From NCBI GenBank assembly GCA_938039675.1, contig CALHUI010000015.1, positions 186,001 through 250,000 of the forward strand: DNA of 64,000 nt. Reading direction: 5' to 3'. Source of the stretch: an uncultured Cytophagales bacterium. Lineage in GTDB: Bacteria; Bacteroidota; Bacteroidia; Cytophagales; Thermoflexibacteraceae. The notes beneath the pieces are model-generated. The model searched no databases. It was given only the letters and a program-made list of their open reading frames with translations, and was not told where the DNA came from. How positions within the stretch are numbered: the stretch's first letter is position 1; each line of letters opens with the position of its first letter. The position numbers were made by a program, and so were the translations under genes. Positions 36,684 through 44,801 of the stretch are shown here, piece after piece.

Positions 36684-39311
36684 TTACCGAAAACCGATTT
36701 TCCTTTGTCCCACCAGCGATTCTTCGTCGGCGCTGATGTTTTGCATATCGCTCAGGATGACGGTTTGCAGTGCTTCTTCAGTGCGCGCACTTCGGTCGAG
36801 GGTGGTCATACGCAGGTGTTGCTTGCGAATAACTTCGCTGATAAACTTGCGCACCGAGCGGGCATTGCCAAAATATTTATCGCGTTTCTCATGCATCAGT
36901 TGCAACTGTCGGCGCAAATATGCTTGCGCTTCCTCATCGGCCAAATGCAGGTTTTCCGAAGCCAGCATAGCAACGGCAATCTGATAGAGTTCGTCTACGG
37001 AGTAGTCAGGGAAAATCATGGTTTTATCAAACCGAGATTTTAAGCCTGGGTTAGACTCAATAAATCTGTCCATATTTTCAGGATAGCCGGCAACTATAAC
37101 GATGAACTCTCCGCGTCTGTCCTCCATTTGCTTCAAAATGGTTTCCAGTGCTTCGTGGCCAAAGTCGTTACCAATACCGTTAGATGCAAGTGCATAGGCT
37201 TCATCCACAAATAATACGCCGCCGATGGCCTCGTCTATTTTTTCTTTGGTTTTCAGTGCTGTTTGACCAACAAAACCTGCCACTAATGATTGCCTGTCGC
37301 ATTCTACCAATTGTCCGCGTTCTAAGATGCCCAATGCTTTGTAGATTTTGGCAATAATTCTTGCAACAGTTGTTTTGCCTGTACCGGGATTTCCCTTGAA
37401 AACCGTGTGCAGCGAAAAGCGATTGAGAATATCCCTGCCGGTTTCTCTGTAAAAACGGACTAACTTTATCAGTTCGTGAATCTGATTTTTAATTTCTGTC
37501 AGGCCAATCATGCTGTTGAGTTCAGATAGCGCTTCTTCCAGCATCATTTGGTCTTCCTGAATATCGGGCAGCAGTCGTGAATCTTGCTGGAAAATACGTT
37601 GAATATCAACCAGTTCTACGGTTTGCAGCATATCGTGCGTAACGTCTGCAAGGTTGCTTTGGCGCATCACACGCAGCCCCATGTTCATTTTTGCCTCATC
37701 AACCAGCGAATTAACTAAGCGGGCATTGCCAAAAGTACGGTCGCGGCTGCGGAATTTTTCTACGATTTTTTTGTAAAGAAAATCAAAGGCTTCTTTGCTG
37801 AACTTAATCTGCCGCTGTTCGGATGCTATTTCTATCAGTTTAAGCATTTCCTGCGGAACATAGTCGGGGAAATCAAAATACATTCCGAAACGGGATTTCA
37901 GACCCGGGTTGGCCTCCAAAAAGGTATCCATTTCTTTGGGATAGCCTGCCACGATAATGGCAATGTCGCCAGGTCCGTCAGACATTTCTTTCACCAACGT
38001 TTCTATCACCTCATGTCCATAATCTTTGGTATCCTCCGGGTTGCGAACAAGCGCATAAGCCTCATCAATAAACAAGATACCGCCGCGGGCTTTTTCAATC
38101 AGTTCTTTTACTTTCGGTGCGGTTTGGCCGATATATTGCCCGACGAGTTCTGCCCTCCCCACTTCGTGCACATGCCCATTGGAAAGCAAGCCGAGGTTTT
38201 TATAGATTTTACCGAGCATTTTGGCGATAGTGGTTTTGCCCGTTCCCGGATTTCCTTTGAAAACCGCATGAAGATTGATTTTGCGGCTTTCGTCGAACCC
38301 CCGGCTTTTGCGCAATTGCAAAAATTTCAAGTAATGGATGTAGTCGTGGATGCGGGTTTTAATTTTTTGCAAGCCTACCAAATTGTCCAAGCGTTGCAAA
38401 ACCTCATCCATCGGTTCATCTGCTTCCTCATCGGTAGAGGCTTGCTGAGGCGGATGTATGTCGTTGCCGCGCAGCAGGGGACTTTCGCCCCTTACGTAGC
38501 TGTCGCCGGTGGCAAAAGGCACAACAGCTATCAAATGGTCCATAAAAATCACTTCTAAGGTGTACTTATCCACATACCAAGAACCGCGCGTATCGCTTCC
38601 CCAACCAGTGGTTATGGTAACGGTGTCTTCTTCGGGGTTAATGCGCCGCAGTTCGGTGGTTACGCCTTTGAGTTGTGCCGAGTCGTTGTAGAAATTGAAA
38701 AACAATTCGCAATACCAAGAATTGCTTTGCATGTTCTGAAAAGTGAATTCAGCCCATACGTAACGGGTATCTTTGGCATCAAACTGGGTATAATAAATAC
38801 GGTCTTCCGCACTTACGCCTTTGTTGGGTCCTTCGTAGAGTCTGATGCGCTCAATTTCAAAATACGGGTTCTCCGTATCGGAAACGGGGCCTCCATTTTC
38901 TACATAAAACTTCTTTTTGCCTACTATCTCATCGTCTATGCTGGCCTCCCACTGGTAGTCACCGCGTGTCCAAAATGCGCCCGGCGATTGGTTGCCCCAG
39001 CCTTCGCGCACCATGACAATATTGTCCTCTGCCGATACCCGATAATTATCTAACTTTATTTCACAGACTTCTTCGCGTTTATTTTTTTCGGACAGACGAT
39101 AGCAGCGGATGACAATATTACATTCCCAATCTTCCTCATCAAACAGTTTATTGTAAAACGAAAGTTCGCAGTAAAGGTAAGTAGTCTCCATGTTTTCAAA
39201 GACTGTGCGGTATTTCTTCTTACCGTCGGCGAGCCATTCGGTAGAGCTGTAAACCTTTAGGTCTTTGAATTTATAGTTTTTGTCCAGCGTTTTTTTACTT
39301 CTGAAAATCAT
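36684..39311 (-). CDS. Tandem AAA ATPase (CbxX/SpoVK-like) with duplicated N-terminal module
   Basis: The 875-residue protein has two AAA domains of the CbxX/CfqX type. Each has GNPGTGKTT (residues 353-361 and near 640) and a DEAYAL Walker B. Each also has the GQYIGQTAPK or GFVGQTALK pore-side motif. The N-terminal ~300 residues contain two copies of a beta-rich module. In each, a YCEL-type strand (residues 47-50 and 200-203) is followed by a GWG turn (104-106 and 236-238). The family includes rubisco activases and sporulation proteins, but neither rubisco nor spores is expected here, so the role is unknown. A remodelling ATPase is inferred. Confidence 0.85.
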   Translation of the reverse strand: MIFRSKKTLDKNYKFKDLKVYSSTEWLADGKKKYRTVFENMETTYLYCELSFYNKLFDEEDWECNIVIRCYRLSEKNKREEVCEIKLDNYRVSAEDNIVMVREGWGNQSPGAFWTRGDYQWEASIDDEIVGKKKFYVENGGPVSDTENPYFEIERIRLYEGPNKGVSAEDRIYYTQFDAKDTRYVWAEFTFQNMQSNSWYCELFFNFYNDSAQLKGVTTELRRINPEEDTVTITTGWGSDTRGSWYVDKYTLEVIFMDHLIAVVPFATGDSYVRGESPLLRGNDIHPPQQASTDEEADEPMDEVLQRLDNLVGLQKIKTRIHDYIHYLKFLQLRKSRGFDESRKINLHAVFKGNPGTGKTTIAKMLGKIYKNLGLLSNGHVHEVGRAELVGQYIGQTAPKVKELIEKARGGILFIDEAYALVRNPEDTKDYGHEVIETLVKEMSDGPGDIAIIVAGYPKEMDTFLEANPGLKSRFGMYFDFPDYVPQEMLKLIEIASEQRQIKFSKEAFDFLYKKIVEKFRSRDRTFGNARLVNSLVDEAKMNMGLRVMRQSNLADVTHDMLQTVELVDIQRIFQQDSRLLPDIQEDQMMLEEALSELNSMIGLTEIKNQIHELIKLVRFYRETGRDILNRFSLHTVFKGNPGTGKTTVARIIAKIYKALGILERGQLVECDRQSLVAGFVGQTALKTKEKIDEAIGGVLFVDEAYALASNGIGNDFGHEALETILKQMEDRRGEFIVIVAGYPENMDRFIESNPGLKSRFDKTMIFPDYSVDELYQIAVAMLASENLHLADEEAQAYLRRQLQLMHEKRDKYFGNARSVRKFISEVIRKQHLRMTTLDRSARTEEALQTVILSDMQNISADEESLVGQRKIGFR

Positions 39312-39431
39312 TGTCTGTTATTCTGATTGAAAAAATTGACTGTGTACAAACGTTACCGAAATATACACAGAAATTCTGATATTTCTGACAACCCCGATTG
39401 ATTCAATGCGGGCTTCAGGCTTATCAATGTG

Positions 39432-40016
39432 CTAAAAATGAAATCCGGCACGTACCACCCAAGGACTTGCATAGGGCGAGCGGAGCTGATTCCATGAGAA
39501 GTTGTAAAGTACTGTAAAGTTGAATGCCGCACGCCGGCCCATTGGCTGGCTATAACCTGCTCCTAAAAATGTGCCCGGAATCCATCCGCGACGCACTTCG
39601 CCTACCAATTGGTCAAAGTAAGCAGCATTCAGGCTTTCGTACTCTGCATGAGCAAAAAACGGAGAAGTGGAAAACGGAAAAAATCGCCCGAATACACGCC
39701 CGCCGTAAATGCTGTTAGCCGTTGTATTGAAGCCTCTGAAACTGAAACGAATGTACTGATAAGTAGCACCCAAGCCTACCTGCAACTGTGGTGTTGCCTG
39801 ATAAAAGGCCAAAGGTGATATGTCAATGAAAGTTACGTTACCAAACTGAAAGCTGAAATTACCCCCGAAACGGACGCGGTCAGTAAATCGAGTACCATCG
39901 TCGGCCTGCGCAGACTGTTTGCGCAGAGTGAACGTACTGTCGTTTTGCGCTTTGGCATAGCTGACCGCAAAAATTAGTAAGATGACGATGATTATATTAC
40001 GCAAGGTCTTTTGCAT
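39432..40016 (-). CDS. Probable outer-membrane beta-barrel protein
   Basis: The 194-residue protein has a clear Sec signal (MQKTLRNIIIVILLIFAVSYA, cleaved before QND). Alternating strands then follow, including RVRFGGNFSFQFGNVTFID, LQVGLGATYQYIRF and a C-terminal WVVRAGFHF that ends in an aromatic residue, as outer-membrane barrels do. No named family is recognised. The chosen ATG is 40016; 8 upstream codons are open. The M24 peptidase gene lies about 57 nt upstream on the same strand. Confidence 0.72.
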   Translation of the reverse strand: MQKTLRNIIIVILLIFAVSYAKAQNDSTFTLRKQSAQADDGTRFTDRVRFGGNFSFQFGNVTFIDISPLAFYQATPQLQVGLGATYQYIRFSFRGFNTTANSIYGGRVFGRFFPFSTSPFFAHAEYESLNAAYFDQLVGEVRRGWIPGTFLGAGYSQPMGRRAAFNFTVLYNFSWNQLRSPYASPWVVRAGFHF

Positions 40017-40073
40017 AAAAAATGGCATGTTCAATTTCATAGTGATACGCAGTTGGGATGTACCTGGTTGCTC

Positions 40074-41432
40074 TTACGGCTTTAAATATTGTACTTTTCT
40101 TGGAATTAATATCCATTCTTTTTGTCGCCCATCTATATAGCGAACCTGTTCGTTGTCCTGAAAAACGGCGGGCTGTTCCAGCATGATTCGTATTTCTTTG
40201 TTGTTCCATTCGGGCAACGGCACTTTCACGTTCAGCTCGATGGCATAGGCAGTATTGGGGCGCAGCGGATATTCTCCTGTGCCGGGCACGCTTTTCTGGT
40301 TGTCCCACATACCGATGGCAGGGCCGGCGGCGTGACCGTGCATACCCAGTGGATGCGAATACACCTGCGGATTGATACCTTCCTTTTTTGCCTGTGCAAG
40401 GGTTTGTTTTAGCACTTCGTTGCCCGTTCTGCCTGCTTTAAAATGGCTGGTCAGAATGTCCTGCAAACGATTGCCGACAGACAGTGCTTTTTTCAGATAT
40501 TCGGGAACATCGGTTTCTCCGGGTTTGAGCACATATGCCATCTGCTGGGTATCGGTGTGCATACCGATGTACTCAAAGCCGACATCTATGTGCAATACAT
40601 CGCCGGGCATGATAACCGTTTGCCCATCGGGGCGAGAGGCAAAAGAAGAGTAGAGCGGCTGGTCGGGGCGCTGCACATCTACCGTCGGGTGAAACCATGC
40701 CTGCAATTTTAGTTCGGCCATGCGTTCACGATACCACCAAACTACCTCGTCGGTAGTGGTAACGCCGGGCTGAATCACATTCTCGGAGAGCCCTTCGGCA
40801 ATAATCAGGTGCGCAATGCGACTTGCCTGCTCAAATATCATCATTTCGGAAGGAGTGCGGGTTTCCAGCCAGTTTACAGCCAAACGCTCGCCCGAAACTA
40901 CATTTGCTTTGAATTTTTCGGGCAAACGGCTCATAAAGTTCTCGTATTCGGTGCGACTGATGCCGTCGGCATGAGCAAATGTTTCCGAATAGTTCAGTGC
41001 AATTCGCTTAGGGTTGCGTTCTTCTATCAGTTGCATGAGGCGCTTCCATTGGTCAGGCTCTTGTTCGGGAATCCACGCAGCTTTGAACAAATTACCGACA
41101 TTGTAACGGGCAACCGCCAGCAGTTCTAAGCCTTGATTGCCGCCTTTGTCGTAAATGAATAAAATAGTTTTTCGGCGCGCGGCAATCCACGTAGAGGGCA
41201 GCATGGTGCGCATAACAGGGTCTTCGTTATACTCCTCTGCAATCAGCAGCCACAAGTCAATGCCATTTTCGCGCATCAGCGCAGGTAATACGGTGGTCAT
41301 GCGCTCTTCCAGTAAACGGTCGCGAACAGCTGCACGCTCTTGTAATGATAAAATGCGCGGTAAATCGCTTTGTGCCGCTACAAGGGTTACCCAGCAGCAG
41401 GCAACCATCAATACAGATATTTTTCGGAACAT
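40074..41432 (-). CDS. Exported M24 family metallopeptidase (Xaa-Pro aminopeptidase-like)
   Basis: The 452-residue protein has a signal peptide (MFRKISVLMVACCWVTLVAA). A creatinase-like N-terminal domain precedes a pita-bread M24 catalytic domain. Metal ligands can be placed: Asp in HIDVGFEYIG, Asp in MHTDTQQ, His in MHGHAAGP, Glu in AIELNVKV and Glu in MLEQPAV. It probably trims N-terminal residues before proline in the periplasm or outside the cell. The frame is open 14 codons upstream, but ATG 41432 begins the signal. Confidence 0.87.
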   Translation of the reverse strand: MFRKISVLMVACCWVTLVAAQSDLPRILSLQERAAVRDRLLEERMTTVLPALMRENGIDLWLLIAEEYNEDPVMRTMLPSTWIAARRKTILFIYDKGGNQGLELLAVARYNVGNLFKAAWIPEQEPDQWKRLMQLIEERNPKRIALNYSETFAHADGISRTEYENFMSRLPEKFKANVVSGERLAVNWLETRTPSEMMIFEQASRIAHLIIAEGLSENVIQPGVTTTDEVVWWYRERMAELKLQAWFHPTVDVQRPDQPLYSSFASRPDGQTVIMPGDVLHIDVGFEYIGMHTDTQQMAYVLKPGETDVPEYLKKALSVGNRLQDILTSHFKAGRTGNEVLKQTLAQAKKEGINPQVYSHPLGMHGHAAGPAIGMWDNQKSVPGTGEYPLRPNTAYAIELNVKVPLPEWNNKEIRIMLEQPAVFQDNEQVRYIDGRQKEWILIPRKVQYLKP

Positions 41433-41505
41433 GGTAAAACAAAATTGCCATTTGTCGGCAATATATACCAACAAACGGCAATGAGCAAAATATATACGAT
41501 ATTAC

Positions 41506-41922
41506 TTACTGCTTCACTTCTACGTTGCCTTTCAGCGTCAGAATGGCTGTTCCGCCTTCTACGTTGGCCGTAATGCTGACGGTTTTGTTGAAAGCGCCTG
41601 CTGCAGCCGCATTGAAGGTTGCTTTAATTTCTGCTGATTCGCCCGGAGCAATCGGGTCTTTTGGCCAGTTAGGGACCGTACAGCCGCAAGAACCTACCGC
41701 GCTGGTAATTACCAATGGTACTTTTCCCGCATTTTTAAACTTGAAAACAGCCGTAACAGGCTGATTTTGAGGAATATTTCCAAAGTCGTAAGTGGTTTTA
41801 TCCCACTGGAACACGGCCAAATTGCTGTTTTGTGCAACCGGTTTTGTTTGTACATTTTGTGCAAATGAAATTACAGAAACCATCAAGGCAAACACCAGTG
41901 TGAAGAAGAATTGCTTTTTCAT
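41506..41922 (-). CDS. DUF1573 domain exported protein
   Basis: The 138-residue protein has a Sec signal (MKKQFFFTLVFALMVSVISFA) and one DUF1573 domain. Its hallmark is AVGSCGCTVPNWPKDPIAPGE followed by VTFNA-like and GNVEV strands, an immunoglobulin-like fold related to the ASH/MSP group. It is a typical Bacteroidota periplasmic protein of unknown role. The frame extends 57 codons upstream to 42093, but that region is the divergent promoter and kinase 5' end. The start at 41922 is 103 bp from the kinase start. Confidence 0.85.
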   Translation of the reverse strand: MKKQFFFTLVFALMVSVISFAQNVQTKPVAQNSNLAVFQWDKTTYDFGNIPQNQPVTAVFKFKNAGKVPLVITSAVGSCGCTVPNWPKDPIAPGESAEIKATFNAAAAGAFNKTVSITANVEGGTAILTLKGNVEVKQ

Positions 41923-42025
41923 GGCAAGAATTTTATTTAATGGTGAAACATTCTTTTTGCAAAAGAACGTAAAGACCTGCAATCTTTGCGTTAATGAATT
42001 GATAAGGTTTGTTAATGACTTGTTA

Positions 42026-43342
42026 ATGCAACGCCAAACCATTCGCCGACTAACGATTCCCGCTACGCTAAGCATTATCGGGATTATTCTCACACAGATT
42101 TACTGGGTGAGCAATGCATTTAATTTGAAAGAAAAGCAATTAGACCAAAGCATCCACATTGCGCTTCAAACAGTTGCCGAGCAAATTGCAGCCTATAATA
42201 AAAGCACACTGCCCATTGCCGATGTAGTCAATCAAGTAGCGTCGGACTACTTTATCGTGAATGTAAATGATGTGATTGACGTAAATATTCTGGAATCGTA
42301 CCTCAAACGCGAGTTTAGCAAGCGCAATCTGCAACTTGATTTTGAATACGGTATCTACGACTGCACGACAGACAAAATGATGTACGGAAGCTACATCCGA
42401 AGTAGTAGCCATACAGAAGAGCCGGCAATTGTCAGCCGAGAACTACCCAAATACGACAAGTTTATCTACTATTTTGGCGTAAGTTTTCCACATAAAAAAC
42501 GATATCTGTTGTACGATATGCGACTGTGGGCTTTTTCCTCTTTCCTGATTTTGGCATTGGTGCTGTTTTTCGCCTATGCACTCTATGTGATTCTGGCACA
42601 ACGACGGCTGGCCGAGATTCAAAAGGATTTTGTGGATAATATGACCCATGAATTTCAAACGCCGATTTCTACTATCAACATAGCAGCTGACGTATTGATG
42701 AATCCTGATATTGTGAAACAGCCCGAGCGACTTTTTCGCTATGCGCAAATCATCAAAAAAGAAACGCAGCGGCTGCAAAAGCAAGTAGAAAGCATTTTGC
42801 AAGCCAACCGTGCCGAGCGAATCGGGCTGACGCTGCAAAAAGAAATGCTGAATCTTAACGAATTGGCTGCCGAAACGGTCAGCTATTTTCAGTTGCAGTT
42901 AAAGGAAAAAGGCATTGAAGCCTCGATAAAACTATCATTAAGTGAAGTTCCGGCAATAATTAATGCCGACAGCAGCCATCTGACTAACCTTATCATCAAT
43001 TTATTGGACAATGCTGTTAAGTATTCGGGCAAAAAACCGGAAATTTATTTGGAAGTAGTATCGGAAAATGAGCGGGTTATTTTGCGCGTAGCAGACAATG
43101 GCCCGGGCATTCCCGAACAATACCACAAAAAAATATTTCAAAAATTTTACCGTATTCCTACTGGTAATTTACACAATGTCAAAGGATTTGGACTTGGTTT
43201 GCACTATGTGGGCAACATCGTAAAAGCACACGACTGGCAAATCAGGCTCAATTGCCCCCCAAGCGGCGGCAGTATTTTTGAAATTGTGATACCTAAAAAA
43301 TCCCAAAATTGCTCATGCCAACCCCTCAAATTTTGTATGTAG
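42026..43342 (+). CDS. Sensor histidine kinase
   Basis: The 438-residue transmembrane kinase has TM1 at residues ~10-28, a periplasmic sensor of ~140 residues, and TM2 at ~168-192. The HisKA H-box HEFQTPIS follows with phospho-acceptor His208. The HATPase boxes are NLLDNAVKYS (N), DNGPGIP (G1) and GFGLGLHYV (G2). It should phosphorylate the response regulator encoded next. The regulator gene starts inside its last 28 nt. The signal sensed is unknown; no known sensor fold is recognised in the periplasmic part. Confidence 0.93.
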   Translation: MQRQTIRRLTIPATLSIIGIILTQIYWVSNAFNLKEKQLDQSIHIALQTVAEQIAAYNKSTLPIADVVNQVASDYFIVNVNDVIDVNILESYLKREFSKRNLQLDFEYGIYDCTTDKMMYGSYIRSSSHTEEPAIVSRELPKYDKFIYYFGVSFPHKKRYLLYDMRLWAFSSFLILALVLFFAYALYVILAQRRLAEIQKDFVDNMTHEFQTPISTINIAADVLMNPDIVKQPERLFRYAQIIKKETQRLQKQVESILQANRAERIGLTLQKEMLNLNELAAETVSYFQLQLKEKGIEASIKLSLSEVPAIINADSSHLTNLIINLLDNAVKYSGKKPEIYLEVVSENERVILRVADNGPGIPEQYHKKIFQKFYRIPTGNLHNVKGFGLGLHYVGNIVKAHDWQIRLNCPPSGGSIFEIVIPKKSQNCSCQPLKFCM

Positions 43343-44010
43343 AAGACGACCTGAGTCTGGGTTTTGTAACTAAGGACAATCTGGAACTACGCGGCTACCT
43401 TGTCCGCCATTGCAACAACGGAAAAGAGGCACTTGCTGCCTTTAAGGAACAACGCCCCGATATTTGCGTACTGGACGTAATGCTGCCCGACTTAGACGGT
43501 TTTTCGCTTGCCAAAGAAATCAGACAATTGGACTCCGAAGTTCCGATTATTTTTTTGACATCCAAGTCGCAAAAGGAAGATAAAATCAGCGGGTTGAGAC
43601 TTGGCGCGGATGACTACCTGACAAAACCTTTCAGCATAGAAGAATTGGACTTAAAAATTCAGATATTTCTGAGGCGCAGCAAAGTGAGTGCCCCTCCGAG
43701 TGCAACAAACACCTATTACATAGGCAGTTATTTGTTTGATATGGATAACCTGTTGCTCATCAACGGCGATAGCAAACAACTGCTTACCAAGCGGGAAGCC
43801 GACTTGCTTACACTTTTCTGCCGCCACAAAGGAAGCGTATTGAAGCGCGAAGAAATTTTACAGCAAATATGGGGAACAGACGATTATTTTGCCGGAAGAA
43901 GTTTAGACGTGTTCATTTCCCGACTGCGCAAATACCTGAAAGCCGATGAAAGAATTGCCATTGAAAACCTGCACGGTGTAGGTTTCAAACTAACAGTAGA
44001 TAATCATTGA
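43315..44010 (+). CDS. OmpR/PhoB-family response regulator
   Basis: The 231-residue protein has a CheY-like receiver: acidic pair EDD near residue 10, phosphorylated Asp in LDVMLPD near 54, Thr in FLTSK near 80, Lys in LTKPF near 100. A winged-helix DNA-binding domain (residues ~130-228) follows with KREADLLTLFCRH and RSLDVFISRLRKYL. It overlaps the kinase gene by 28 nt, which argues for translational coupling. ATG 43315 is chosen over a TTG two codons earlier. Confidence 0.95.
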   Translation: MPTPQILYVEDDLSLGFVTKDNLELRGYLVRHCNNGKEALAAFKEQRPDICVLDVMLPDLDGFSLAKEIRQLDSEVPIIFLTSKSQKEDKISGLRLGADDYLTKPFSIEELDLKIQIFLRRSKVSAPPSATNTYYIGSYLFDMDNLLLINGDSKQLLTKREADLLTLFCRHKGSVLKREEILQQIWGTDDYFAGRSLDVFISRLRKYLKADERIAIENLHGVGFKLTVDNH

Positions 44011-44711
44011 TTTCTGCCCAATAGAGCATCTTTTACATTAGCTTTGAATCGCTTCCATGCAAGCAGCCACTCGTTGAACAGGAGATTCCTTCGGTCGGCA
44101 GCCGTTATGGCAAACAACCCGCAACGTATATACACGCTGTCGCTAGAGTCTTTGTACCAAAGCTCATAGCCGTTATCTTCCATCCATTGGGTTATTTCAT
44201 TGATAAAGGGATTGATGTAGCGCTTGCCGTGGGTTTCAACCGAAATAACGGCAGGACGGCTTATCATGTGTTTAAGCACATACCACTCACAACCTTCTAT
44301 GTCAATGCTTAACAGGTCTATCGTACCGTCGTCTAAGCTGTCAAATCTTTTAGCAGGAACGGTAAATTTATCGGCATCCTGTTTTTTGTAAGCATCGTTT
44401 ACCAGCGCGGGGCTGCTCTCCAGTACGCTCGCAAAAGTAGAAGCTGCCCGATTCATCAACTCAATAGCTCCTTCGCTATCAAAAACTGCTACGGGATGCA
44501 GTGTAATGGGGTATTTATTGCCAAAATATTCCCGAATAGCTGCTACATGGCGCGGGTCTGCCTCCACAAGCGTGGTGCGGATACCTTGTTTGATATAGTC
44601 CAGAATATTAGACGTTTCAGGCAAATAAACGCCTACTTCGGCTACATGCGAAGGTTGAAAGCCTTTTTGGGAAAGTCGGCGATAAATTAGTTTTTTTTCG
44701 GCGGCATTCAT
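44004..44711 (-). CDS. FkbM family methyltransferase
   Basis: The 235-residue protein shows the Rossmann-like SAM fold of the FkbM group. It has VAEVGVYLPETSNILDY for motif I, TTLVEADPRHVAAI for the ribose-binding acid, then PVAVFDSEG. LLSIDIEGCEWYVLKHM is the FkbM hallmark (SIDVEGxE). Family members O-methylate sugars and small molecules. No polysaccharide cluster is adjacent, so the substrate is unknown. It converges with the regulator gene with a 7-nt overlap. Confidence 0.85.
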   Translation of the reverse strand: MNAAEKKLIYRRLSQKGFQPSHVAEVGVYLPETSNILDYIKQGIRTTLVEADPRHVAAIREYFGNKYPITLHPVAVFDSEGAIELMNRAASTFASVLESSPALVNDAYKKQDADKFTVPAKRFDSLDDGTIDLLSIDIEGCEWYVLKHMISRPAVISVETHGKRYINPFINEITQWMEDNGYELWYKDSSDSVYIRCGLFAITAADRRNLLFNEWLLAWKRFKANVKDALLGRNQ

Positions 44712-44729
44712 AAGGCTGCAAAACTATAC

Positions 44730-44765
44730 AAAAAAAGGTTGCCGACACCCAAAGGGTGCGGCAAC
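44730..44765 (-). terminator. Intrinsic terminator of the second RND operon
   Basis: Reading the minus strand, a GC-rich stem of 12 bp (44765-44754 with 44750-44738, one bulged base, 3-nt loop) is followed by C and a run of seven T (44736-44730). It lies 37 nt after the stop of the RND permease gene and ends the four-gene efflux transcript. Confidence 0.85.
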
Positions 44766-44801
44766 ACTGGCTACTAACGAAATCAGATACTACAATTAAC
44801 G

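Noticed and set aside
38013-38558. 181-residue plus-strand frame inside the tandem AAA gene
   Set aside because: It is antisense to highly conserved AAA motifs and shows no family features.
41792-42025. 78-codon upstream extension of the histidine kinase
   Set aside because: It runs through the divergent DUF1573 coding region and promoter; TM1 begins right after the ATG at 42026.
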